The notes under the pieces: model-generated
Database searches by the model: none
What the model was told of the DNA's origin: nothing
The model's input: only the letters and a program-made list of their open reading frames with translations
Made by a program: the position numbers and the translations under genes
In this document: one piece after another, positions 1 through 4,532 of the stretch
Layout of the letters: each line of letters opens with the position of its first letter
Position numbering within the stretch: position 1 is the first letter of the stretch
NCBI GenBank assembly: GCA_016840245.1
Contig: JAEOST010000034.1
Span: 1-5,967 of the forward strand
Length of the DNA stretch: 5,967 bases
Direction: 5' to 3'
Origin: Candidatus Thorarchaeota archaeon
Lineage (GTDB): Archaea > Asgardarchaeota > Thorarchaeia > Thorarchaeales > Thorarchaeaceae

Positions 1-104
1 AGGAGACCTAATCTGTAGAGTCGTCTGCTGTGGTTCTTCTGAAATTCTTGTTCTGTCTTTTCGTTCTTGAAGCTTGTTTCCCGCCTTAGAATGCTAAAGT
101 TCAT
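1..104 (-). CDS. 5' end of an unidentified gene, cut by the window edge
   Basis: An ATG at 104 opens a minus-strand frame that stays open to base 1, giving 34 complete codons. The peptide starts MNFSILRRET and is highly charged, with several Lys, Arg and Glu before the sequence SRRLYRLGL. The start lies only 6 bases after the stop of the 380-aa membrane protein gene on the same strand, which suggests one operon and translational coupling; I see no strong Shine-Dalgarno. A basic stretch followed by LYRLGL could be the cytosolic lead-in to a membrane span, but the span itself would lie outside the window, so this is a guess. The visible part is too short to assign a family. The frame is the same as that of the upstream gene, with a single TGA between them. 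Confidence 0.6.
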   Translation of the reverse strand, partial: MNFSILRRETSFKNEKTEQEFQKNHSRRLYRLGL

Positions 105-110
105 CGTGAA

Positions 111-1253
111 TCAATGGGATATAACTGTTTGCTCAGAACGACTGTTCTTTTGATATTCTGGTATGTATTCAAGTACACTTGTCACAACCTCTTCCGCACT
201 CAATCGTTCCTGCAGAATCCCATCGTAGGCAATTATCAACAGTGCCATGAGACCAGAAACTTGGAATATAAGGAATAGGCCAATTGTGCTTGAGAAAATG
301 AGATCGACAAGGGAGTTAGTCATATCCATGGTATATGAAACAATGATTGGTATAAGAAAAGAGATAATCGCTAGTGTTGAAACTACTACTCCGATACTTG
401 GTAGAATCCTTTTGCGTCGTATCTCTTTGTCTGTCAGTAGATATCTCTTACCCAAGTGGTGGTACTCTCTAGTCACACTCAGTGGATAGTATCTCTCCTT
501 GACATGGTCTACGTATTTCGAATGAACTTGTTCGATTTTATCTGATTGGAAGTCATCCAAGTCTACTTGAAGATCCTGCGCCTTCTCTACCAATACCTCT
601 TGACTCACTCCTTCCAGTTCACTCAGAGCTCCTAAGGCTGCATATGCCTCCCGACTCTTGTCGTAAATGAATCGTCGCATTAGACCATGAAGTATCTGTT
701 CTGTTACATAGGGATTGATACCTTCAGATCCCTCTTGAACACTTGACCAACCAAGATACCACGCAACTATAATTCCACCCAAGGCTAGTGGAGGAGTTGA
801 CATCGTCGCCGTATCAAAGAGTGCAATCAGTAGATGATTCTCTAATCCTGATGTGGTGATTAGCACTAAATCAAAGGCAATGACAACAAGAACAAGAAGT
901 GTAAGATACATTTCACCACTTTGAAACATTCTGTACAGTAAAAATGTCAAACCAATAATTCCAGAGATGACAAAAGTCATCTGCATCAATTCAAACTTGA
1001 AGAGCATAGCTTGAGTCCATGTCTCGTAGTATCCCAATAGCATGATCCACTCGGCTGGTATGAAGAACAGCACATAGACCACAACCAATGGCATAAAGAA
1101 AAGACCACATGCATAACGGACCTGTCTCTTTGTAAGGCTCTGAATAGAAGGTAACCATCCAACCCTCTGAGCTTCAAGCGTCAAGATCGTCATCAATATC
1201 GATAACAATATTGTATGAGGGAGAAGTGCGAGTACCAGTGGCTGTGGTTCCAT
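111..1253 (-). CDS. Unidentified multi-pass membrane protein (380 aa, about 7 spans)
   Basis: Not a family I recognise. Hydrophobic segments lie near residues 6-26, 50-72, 88-108, 116-135, 150-169, 284-307 and 317-343. Basic residues after span 1 (QR, TKRQVR), in the 170-283 loop (RR, KRY, RRKR) and the chain order all fit one topology: N-terminus outside, the 114-residue loop between spans 5 and 6 in the cytosol, and a 37-residue cytosolic tail. The loop is charged and probably helical, so it is the likely place for partner or ligand binding. No catalytic motif, transporter signature or Cys/His metal site stands out. The ATG at 1253 is supported by a GGGGAT ribosome-site-like string 5 bases upstream. 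The gene is divergent from the 547-aa membrane protein gene and is followed closely by another gene on the same strand. It could be a sensor, channel or membrane scaffold; the sequence does not decide. Confidence 0.88.
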   Translation of the reverse strand: MEPQPLVLALLPHTILLSILMTILTLEAQRVGWLPSIQSLTKRQVRYACGLFFMPLVVVYVLFFIPAEWIMLLGYYETWTQAMLFKFELMQMTFVISGIIGLTFLLYRMFQSGEMYLTLLVLVVIAFDLVLITTSGLENHLLIALFDTATMSTPPLALGGIIVAWYLGWSSVQEGSEGINPYVTEQILHGLMRRFIYDKSREAYAALGALSELEGVSQEVLVEKAQDLQVDLDDFQSDKIEQVHSKYVDHVKERYYPLSVTREYHHLGKRYLLTDKEIRRKRILPSIGVVVSTLAIISFLIPIIVSYTMDMTNSLVDLIFSSTIGLFLIFQVSGLMALLIIAYDGILQERLSAEEVVTSVLEYIPEYQKNSRSEQTVISH

Positions 1254-1329
1254 TCTATATCCCCAACTAACACTGTTTGTATGTAACTCTAGAAACCAAT
1301 AAGCATTTCTGATTCATTTTTCCTCTGAT
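1254..1329. promoter_or_regulatory. Divergent promoter region between the two membrane protein genes
   Basis: These 76 bases must hold the promoters of both flanking genes. For the minus-strand gene, candidate TATA boxes are GCTTATTG (about 1297-1304) and TACATA (about 1280-1285). The first would leave a leader of roughly 20 bases that includes the GGGGAT site; the second would make a nearly leaderless message. For the plus-strand gene, the element 26-33 bases before the GTG is CCAATAAG, which is the same DNA as the minus-strand GCTTATTGG, so one element may serve both directions. None of these is a strong consensus box. Confidence 0.45.
1259..1264 (-). promoter_or_regulatory. Ribosome binding site of the 380-aa gene
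   Basis: On the minus strand GGGGAT lies 5 bases before the ATG at 1253. It can pair partly with the archaeal 16S rRNA 3' end and supports that ATG as the start. It is weaker than the GGAGATG sites of the two short genes in this window. Confidence 0.4.
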
Positions 1330-2973
1330 GTGTCGATTATCGTGTCACTCCCAACGATTGTGTCCTCTGAGAAGAGCGAGCATCTCATTTATGGTGTCCT
1401 TCCACTAGCCATAGCTATCTGGATTAGTTCGCAGGTAGCAACTGATCCATTTCAGGCTCTGGGTTACGTGAGCGTGATATCCTCACTTCTAACACTTGTT
1501 CTCTATGAGATGAGGATTGATGAGATATTTGTCAAGCGCTGGTACAGTCGGGACTGGGGAGACATGGCGCTCAACACTCGTCGAGCCTTCCTAAGTTGGG
1601 ATTTGCTGTTGAACTCTTGGGATACGGTAGTCAGTGATCCCCCTCAGTTTCGTGGAGGTACTGGGAACTATGAGTGGCTGGTGAAACGATACACAGACAG
1701 CGTGGTCTCGAGCTATGTTATTCGAAAACGGCTTTGGGCAGTACGAGGGTCTCTATACCTCTTTCTTGCAGTACCCTTTATTGTCTGGACCGGTCTGGAC
1801 TATCTCAGTGATTTCTTAGTTCCACTTGATTCTACGACTGTCTGGCTCCTAGTGTTTCTGATCAGCATCGTGTTCTGGACAATTCAGTACTTCTTCAACA
1901 GAACTCGACACAAACCGCTGCGAACTCAGATACGACATCTTGTTGTATTTCGCTATGCTCAACAGCTTGTTGCCTATGATGCATTGGCATGCGAACTCAC
2001 AGGAAGTGATGAACGTACATCTCTCAGAAGTACTCTTCTCACTGAGTTTGAATTTCTGGACCAGATAATCATTCGAGAAGACTGGTCAACATTCACTGAT
2101 CGCTGGGTACCCATTCGATGGAATACTGAGTTGAGGGCTAGACGTGACTTCATTCCGAGTATCATTCCCAAGCTTTTTGAACTGTGGATTGATCACAGAG
2201 TACACATCGAGTCTGGCAAACGAAGTACTCCTGAGATTCTCTCATCTTCACGACGATTAGCATGGTATATTCATGTGAGTCGCGAACTCCAAAATACATC
2301 TGGTCGTTCATTTGGCCAGCACACAACTAGTATCCTATCACTGATTTCAGATTTGTATGATGAGGAGCTATCAGCAGTAATTGATGATGACTCCGAAGCG
2401 AGGATTCCGTTTGAGAAGCGGTTACTCCTACCACTAACCAACCCGGTCTTTGTATTGTCAAGAGCCTCATCCAAACTACTCAACGACACACCAAGACGAG
2501 ATGAACAATCCATGCAGAGCTTCTCTGGGTTCCTGCTGGAGTGGTTACTGAGTCGATATGATGGACGACTTGATGCGTCTGTGATGACATCTGCAAAAGC
2601 TGGATTAGATACAGATTCTCCCAACGAAGAGGTTCTCGTCACTGCACTCTCAAGAATCCTAGGAAGTTGTCAAGATGTATCCATGAAATCTGGCATCTGG
2701 GCAAACCTACAAGCAGACCAGGTATTTGGCATGCTTGAAACTCTTCATGAACGAATGAAACGTATTATTGGAAACGAAAATCGACAGGTTCTATGTAGCT
2801 TCTTACAAGAGGCCTCGAATGAAGCGCGAATCAGATTACTGGATACAGAATCTTGGCAGGCTGACTTAGCATCCGGGGAATCACGAACAACGCTTGAGGA
2901 ACTCCTTGAGATGAAGGGAGTAACAAGTCCCGAGCTGAGAGAGCAGATTAGTATACTGTTGGAGAAGAATTAA
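1330..2973 (+). CDS. Unidentified four-span membrane protein with large cytosolic domain (547 aa)
   Basis: Not a family I recognise. Spans are visible near residues 18-37, 42-60, 141-159 and 169-189. Basic residues after span 2 (VKRW, RRAF, IRKR) and after span 4 (NRTRHKPLR) place both termini and the 80-residue middle loop in the cytosol. Residues 190-547 form a soluble, mostly helical region rich in Leu, Arg, Glu and Ser, with no nucleotide-binding or catalytic motif I can name; a helical-repeat or scaffold fold would fit. The start is GTG at 1330, with no in-frame ATG until Met61, which would lose the first two spans; a second GTG at 1342 is a possible alternative. No Shine-Dalgarno is evident, so the message may be leaderless. 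The gene is divergent from the 380-aa membrane protein gene, and the next gene on the same strand begins 45 bases after its stop. Confidence 0.88.
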   Translation: MSIIVSLPTIVSSEKSEHLIYGVLPLAIAIWISSQVATDPFQALGYVSVISSLLTLVLYEMRIDEIFVKRWYSRDWGDMALNTRRAFLSWDLLLNSWDTVVSDPPQFRGGTGNYEWLVKRYTDSVVSSYVIRKRLWAVRGSLYLFLAVPFIVWTGLDYLSDFLVPLDSTTVWLLVFLISIVFWTIQYFFNRTRHKPLRTQIRHLVVFRYAQQLVAYDALACELTGSDERTSLRSTLLTEFEFLDQIIIREDWSTFTDRWVPIRWNTELRARRDFIPSIIPKLFELWIDHRVHIESGKRSTPEILSSSRRLAWYIHVSRELQNTSGRSFGQHTTSILSLISDLYDEELSAVIDDDSEARIPFEKRLLLPLTNPVFVLSRASSKLLNDTPRRDEQSMQSFSGFLLEWLLSRYDGRLDASVMTSAKAGLDTDSPNEEVLVTALSRILGSCQDVSMKSGIWANLQADQVFGMLETLHERMKRIIGNENRQVLCSFLQEASNEARIRLLDTESWQADLASGESRTTLEELLEMKGVTSPELREQISILLEKN

Positions 2974-3005
2974 TTACATGCGATATACATGTGCATTGTT
3001 CTTAT

Positions 3006-3012
3006 GGAGATG
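3006..3012 (+). promoter_or_regulatory. Shine-Dalgarno site deciding a TTG start
   Basis: GGAGATG lies 6 bases before the TTG at 3019. An in-frame TAA at 3013-3015 excludes any earlier start, and no other start codon occurs early in the frame. The same string with the same spacing precedes the 46-aa gene on the other strand. Confidence 0.6.
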
Positions 3013-3018
3013 TAAATC

Positions 3019-3228
3019 TTGAATGTTGAGAGTATTGTCATCAATGTATCGCGAAAGAGAATCTTTCACACAGATTCCACTGGACAACGAGAATTCAAAC
3101 TTGAAACTAAGCAAGCTGAGTCTGAGTTCTACAGCTATATCGAACGCCATCTGACTGAGAGGAACGGTAGATTGCTCAATATTATAAACACACCCGCAGG
3201 GTGGAGAGCCATCCTCGTCTTTGAGTGA
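3019..3228 (+). CDS. Small unidentified alpha/beta protein (69 aa, TTG start)
   Basis: I do not recognise the family. The chain suggests a beta hairpin at residues 4-15 (SIVINVSRKRIF), a charged strand (REFKLE), an amphipathic helix at about 30-46 and a C-terminal hairpin ending RAILVFE. This is a compact soluble domain with no signal peptide, membrane span or metal-binding cysteines. A well-placed GGAGATG site supports the TTG start. The gene begins 45 bases after the 547-aa membrane protein gene on the same strand; a weak TATA-like GATATAC near 2982 would start transcription on top of the ribosome site, so co-transcription is more likely. An overlapping minus-strand frame exists but lacks a ribosome site and looks less protein-like. 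Real gene likely; function unknown. Confidence 0.6.
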   Translation: MNVESIVINVSRKRIFHTDSTGQREFKLETKQAESEFYSYIERHLTERNGRLLNIINTPAGWRAILVFE

Positions 3229-3246
3229 TCCCACTACTCTACCCCT

Positions 3247-3320
3247 ATCTTGAACACTGTGCATTTGTGGTTAGACATAATATTAGAACACGTGTTCTAA
3301 GTATTGAGTATGTTCAAGAT
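3247..3320. repeat. Nested inverted repeats with GAACA half-sites
   Basis: A 10-bp inverted repeat (ATCTTGAACA at 3247-3256 and TGTTCAAGAT at 3311-3320) brackets the perfect palindrome at 3283-3300. All four arms carry GAACA or its complement TGTTC. The outer repeat is centred at 3283.5 and the inner at 3291.5, so they are offset rather than concentric. The cluster lies 27 bases after the 69-aa gene and ends about 40 bases before the TATA box of the phosphatase gene. It could be a multi-site operator or a structure at the end of the upstream transcript. Confidence 0.5.
3283..3300. promoter_or_regulatory. Perfect 18-bp palindrome, candidate operator
   Basis: TTAGAACACGTGTTCTAA reads identically on both strands with no central spacer. 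A loopless palindrome is a poor RNA hairpin but a good site for a dimeric DNA-binding protein. It lies about 60 bases upstream of the TATA box of the histidine phosphatase gene. The regulator is unknown. Confidence 0.5.
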
Positions 3321-3357
3321 GATGTTGAAATCTGGAGTACTTGAGAGACCTCTAATC

Positions 3358-3367
3358 TTTTTTATAC
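3358..3367 (+). promoter_or_regulatory. Archaeal TATA box of the phosphatase gene
   Basis: TTTTTTATAC contains TTTATA at 3361-3366, whose centre lies 26-27 bases before the ATG at 3390. Archaeal transcription usually starts about 26 bases downstream of the box centre, so the message would begin at or next to the start codon and be leaderless. The lack of a spaced Shine-Dalgarno before this ATG agrees with that. Confidence 0.65.
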
Positions 3368-3389
3368 ACTATAGACACGACTCCTAGGT

Positions 3390-3992
3390 ATGAAGATTTT
3401 CTTGGTCCGGCATGGTGAAACTGACTACGGAGCAAAAGGCCTCACTACAGGACATTTTGATATTCCACTGAATGAAACCGGAGAACGGGAAGCACAAGCC
3501 GTAGCCAAATTTCTAAAAGGACGGGGTATTGTAAGGATTTTCTCATCGAGCTTGAGTAGAGCTAGTAGTACTGCTAATATCATTGCAGCAGAACTCAATC
3601 TACCTTTCGAGGAATCAGATGATCTCAGGGAGCACACTTCTGGAAAACTCGATGGAGTACCACTCAAGGATTTTTTTGTAAAGCTGAAGAGTACAGAAGA
3701 TTTTGAGAAGATGGTCATTGATGCAGGCGGAGAACCAACGAGTGAGTTCAAAGAACGCGTCTGGAACAAGTTCCTTGAAATCACTGAAGAAAACAGCAGC
3801 AAAGGTAACATCTTGTTAGTGACACACGGTGGTGTCATTCGTACTATCTTCGCCCAGATTTTTGATGCAAAGAATCCAACACATATCCCTCTCTCTCAAG
3901 GTCACTGCTGTGTAAACATAATCGATTATGATGAAGGACGGCCAGGTTCCTTCTTGGTTAATCTCATCAACTATACTGATCATATAGTCTGA
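3390..3992 (+). CDS. Histidine phosphatase family protein (phosphoglycerate mutase-like)
   Basis: This is a cytosolic member of the branch 1 histidine phosphatase superfamily, which moves phosphate through a phosphohistidine. The key residues are all visible: the RHGE motif at 7-10 with His8 as phosphate acceptor, Arg57 in SSSLSRASSTA, the acid Glu81 in LREHTSGKLDG, and His146 in VTHGGVIR. The length (200 aa) fits the short phosphatases related to PhoE and alpha-ribazole phosphatase (CobC) better than the longer cofactor-dependent phosphoglycerate mutases (about 230-250 aa). The GGEPTSEFKERV stretch before the last motif resembles those phosphatases. The substrate cannot be read from sequence, and no cobalamin genes are nearby, so I give no symbol. 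The ATG at 3390 matches the family's usual N-terminus and sits at the expected transcription start of a strong TATA box. The gene appears to have its own promoter. Confidence 0.95.
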   Translation: MKIFLVRHGETDYGAKGLTTGHFDIPLNETGEREAQAVAKFLKGRGIVRIFSSSLSRASSTANIIAAELNLPFEESDDLREHTSGKLDGVPLKDFFVKLKSTEDFEKMVIDAGGEPTSEFKERVWNKFLEITEENSSKGNILLVTHGGVIRTIFAQIFDAKNPTHIPLSQGHCCVNIIDYDEGRPGSFLVNLINYTDHIV

Positions 3993-3994
3993 AA

Positions 3995-4015
3995 CTTGTT
4001 CTTCTGATCAACAAG
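3995..4015 (+). terminator. Weak hairpin and T-rich stretch after the phosphatase gene
   Basis: CTTGTT (3995-4000) can pair with AACAAG (4010-4015) around a 9-base loop, starting 2 bases after the stop codon. The segment 3996-4005 is T-rich, as in archaeal terminators, though not a pure T run. The stem is only 6 bp. Confidence 0.3.
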
Positions 4016-4021
4016 AATTAA

Positions 4022-4125
4022 TGGTGTGGGAGTGGAGCCGGGGAGACCCACTCCCACTGCGTCTCTGCTCTGCCGGGAGGTGCACGTGCGGAGACCGCAA
4101 AACGACCTCAATGTAAATTGAGGAT
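4022..4125. ncRNA. Candidate structured RNA in a GC-rich island
   Basis: Bases 4021-4100 are about 68% G+C by direct count (54 of 80), far above the flanking DNA. Helix 1 is a perfect 10-bp stem (4026-4035 with 4048-4057) around a 12-base loop. Helix 2 follows without a gap (4058-4068 with 4088-4099): 11 pairs, one a wobble, with one bulged base. After a short A-rich linker, helix 3 is a 7-bp stem (4106-4112 with 4117-4123) closed by GTAA, a GNRA-type tetraloop if transcribed from the plus strand. The two large loops share a GCCGGG-AG motif (4037-4045 and 4072-4080). It does not match the tRNA, 5S, SRP or RNase P landmarks I know. The GNRA loop favours the plus strand, but strand is not settled. 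It could instead be a long 3' untranslated structure of the phosphatase message. Confidence 0.4.
4106..4123 (+). other. Hairpin with GUAA tetraloop
   Basis: CCTCAAT pairs perfectly with ATTGAGG around GTAA. Read on the plus strand the loop fits the stable GNRA class; on the minus strand the loop would be TTAC, which does not. This is the best strand clue for the surrounding candidate RNA. Confidence 0.5.
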
Positions 4126-4137
4126 CATGATGTGTAT

Positions 4138-4278
4138 CTAGGAGCTTGCGTACAGCAGTCTCAGACTGTGAGCGTCCGCATCAGTTGGCTCTCTGTCGCT
4201 ATCAAGCAGTCCATAGAGTACGTGGAGGACTTCGGCATTTTTCCAGAGGGTTGAGGTCGGTTTAGTTTCAGCAGCCAT
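4138..4278 (-). CDS. Probable small unidentified protein (46 aa)
   Basis: I do not recognise this product. It begins MAAETKPTST, continues with a hydrophobic helix-like part (AEVLHVLYGLL at 15-25), an acidic turn (DSDREPTDAD) and ends SLRLLYASS at a TAG. It has no membrane span or cysteines and is probably helical and cytosolic. The main evidence is the start: GGAGATG at 4285-4291 lies exactly 6 bases before the ATG at 4278, as in the 69-aa gene. The frame extends upstream to an ATG at 4371 (77 aa), but that one has no ribosome site, so I prefer the shorter form. It lies between the candidate structured RNA and the end of the longin-domain gene. It could be a chance frame or a gene remnant. 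Confidence 0.45.
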   Translation of the reverse strand: MAAETKPTSTLWKNAEVLHVLYGLLDSDREPTDADAHSLRLLYASS

Positions 4279-4284
4279 TTCGTT

Positions 4285-4291
4285 CATCTCC
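4285..4291 (-). promoter_or_regulatory. Shine-Dalgarno site of the 46-aa gene
   Basis: On the minus strand GGAGATG precedes the ATG at 4278 by 6 bases. The site contains an in-frame ATG (4287) that would add three residues but would leave GGAG directly against the start, so the ATG at 4278 fits better. Confidence 0.45.
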
Positions 4292-4371
4292 GCACCGTTT
4301 CGTTTAGTGTGGTACAACTCACCTCTATTTCCACTGTATTTACTAATAAGGCTACGTACAATCCAAATCAT

Positions 4372-4532
4372 CTTGGGGTGTTTCCGGGAGAATACGGGGA
4401 TATTACATGGAGCATACCCTGATAGAACGATATCAGACGTCTTCTAGTCAAAATATAGAGTACCCTCTCAGACATGGTGCATACGAAATGAAGGGGAGAG
4501 GGAGGGTATAGAAGCGGGGAGTATTTACCTCA
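4372..4532. other. Intergenic stretch with short hairpins and a purine tract
   Basis: I see no gene in these 161 bases. They hold a 6-bp hairpin (CTGATA at 4419-4424 with TATCAG at 4431-4436), the 8-bp palindrome AGACGTCT at 4435-4442, and an AT-rich element read on the minus strand as CTATATTTTG near 4450-4459 that could be a TATA box for the minus-strand small gene, though it is far from its start. The right end is the G-rich tract listed separately. Confidence 0.4.
4490..4520 (+). other. Purine/G-rich tract with quadruplex-type spacing
   Basis: Bases 4490-4506 are all purine. Four G runs (4493-4496, 4500-4502, 4504-4506 and 4516-4519) are separated by 3, 1 and 9 bases, which fits a G-quadruplex with one long loop. 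The tract starts 12 bases past the stop of the longin-domain gene and lies on that gene's template strand; the transcript there would be a C/U-rich tail, which may serve termination. Confidence 0.4.

Noticed and set aside
247..489. Plus-strand 80-codon open frame
   Set aside because: It lies entirely antisense to the membrane protein gene, whose spans and topology are coherent; this is a shadow frame.
2271..2642. Minus-strand 123-codon, Ser-rich open frame
   Set aside because: It is the reverse complement of the 547-aa gene and has no start signal; the Ser richness comes from reversed Arg and Glu codons.
2974..3264. Minus-strand 96-codon open frame over the 69-aa gene
   Set aside because: It has no ribosome site and an uneven composition, and it lies antisense to a frame with a strong Shine-Dalgarno and a more protein-like sequence.
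3425..3838. Minus-strand 137-codon open frame
   Set aside because: It is opposite the histidine phosphatase gene, whose catalytic motifs confirm the plus-strand frame.
3390..3992. Assignment as phosphoglycerate mutase or CobC
   Set aside because: The superfamily motifs do not fix the substrate, and no glycolysis or cobalamin genes are adjacent.
4048..4099. Intrinsic bacterial-type terminator
   Set aside because: The stems are strong, but no T run follows on either strand.
4022..4100. tRNA, SRP RNA, RNase P RNA or H/ACA guide RNA in the GC island
   Set aside because: No T-loop, SRP domain IV motif or RNase P core is seen, and the only ACA on the minus strand falls inside helix 1.
4279..4371. 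Longer N-terminus (ATG at 4371) for the 46-aa gene
   Set aside because: No ribosome site precedes it, whereas the internal ATG at 4278 has an ideal one; the longer form is still possible.
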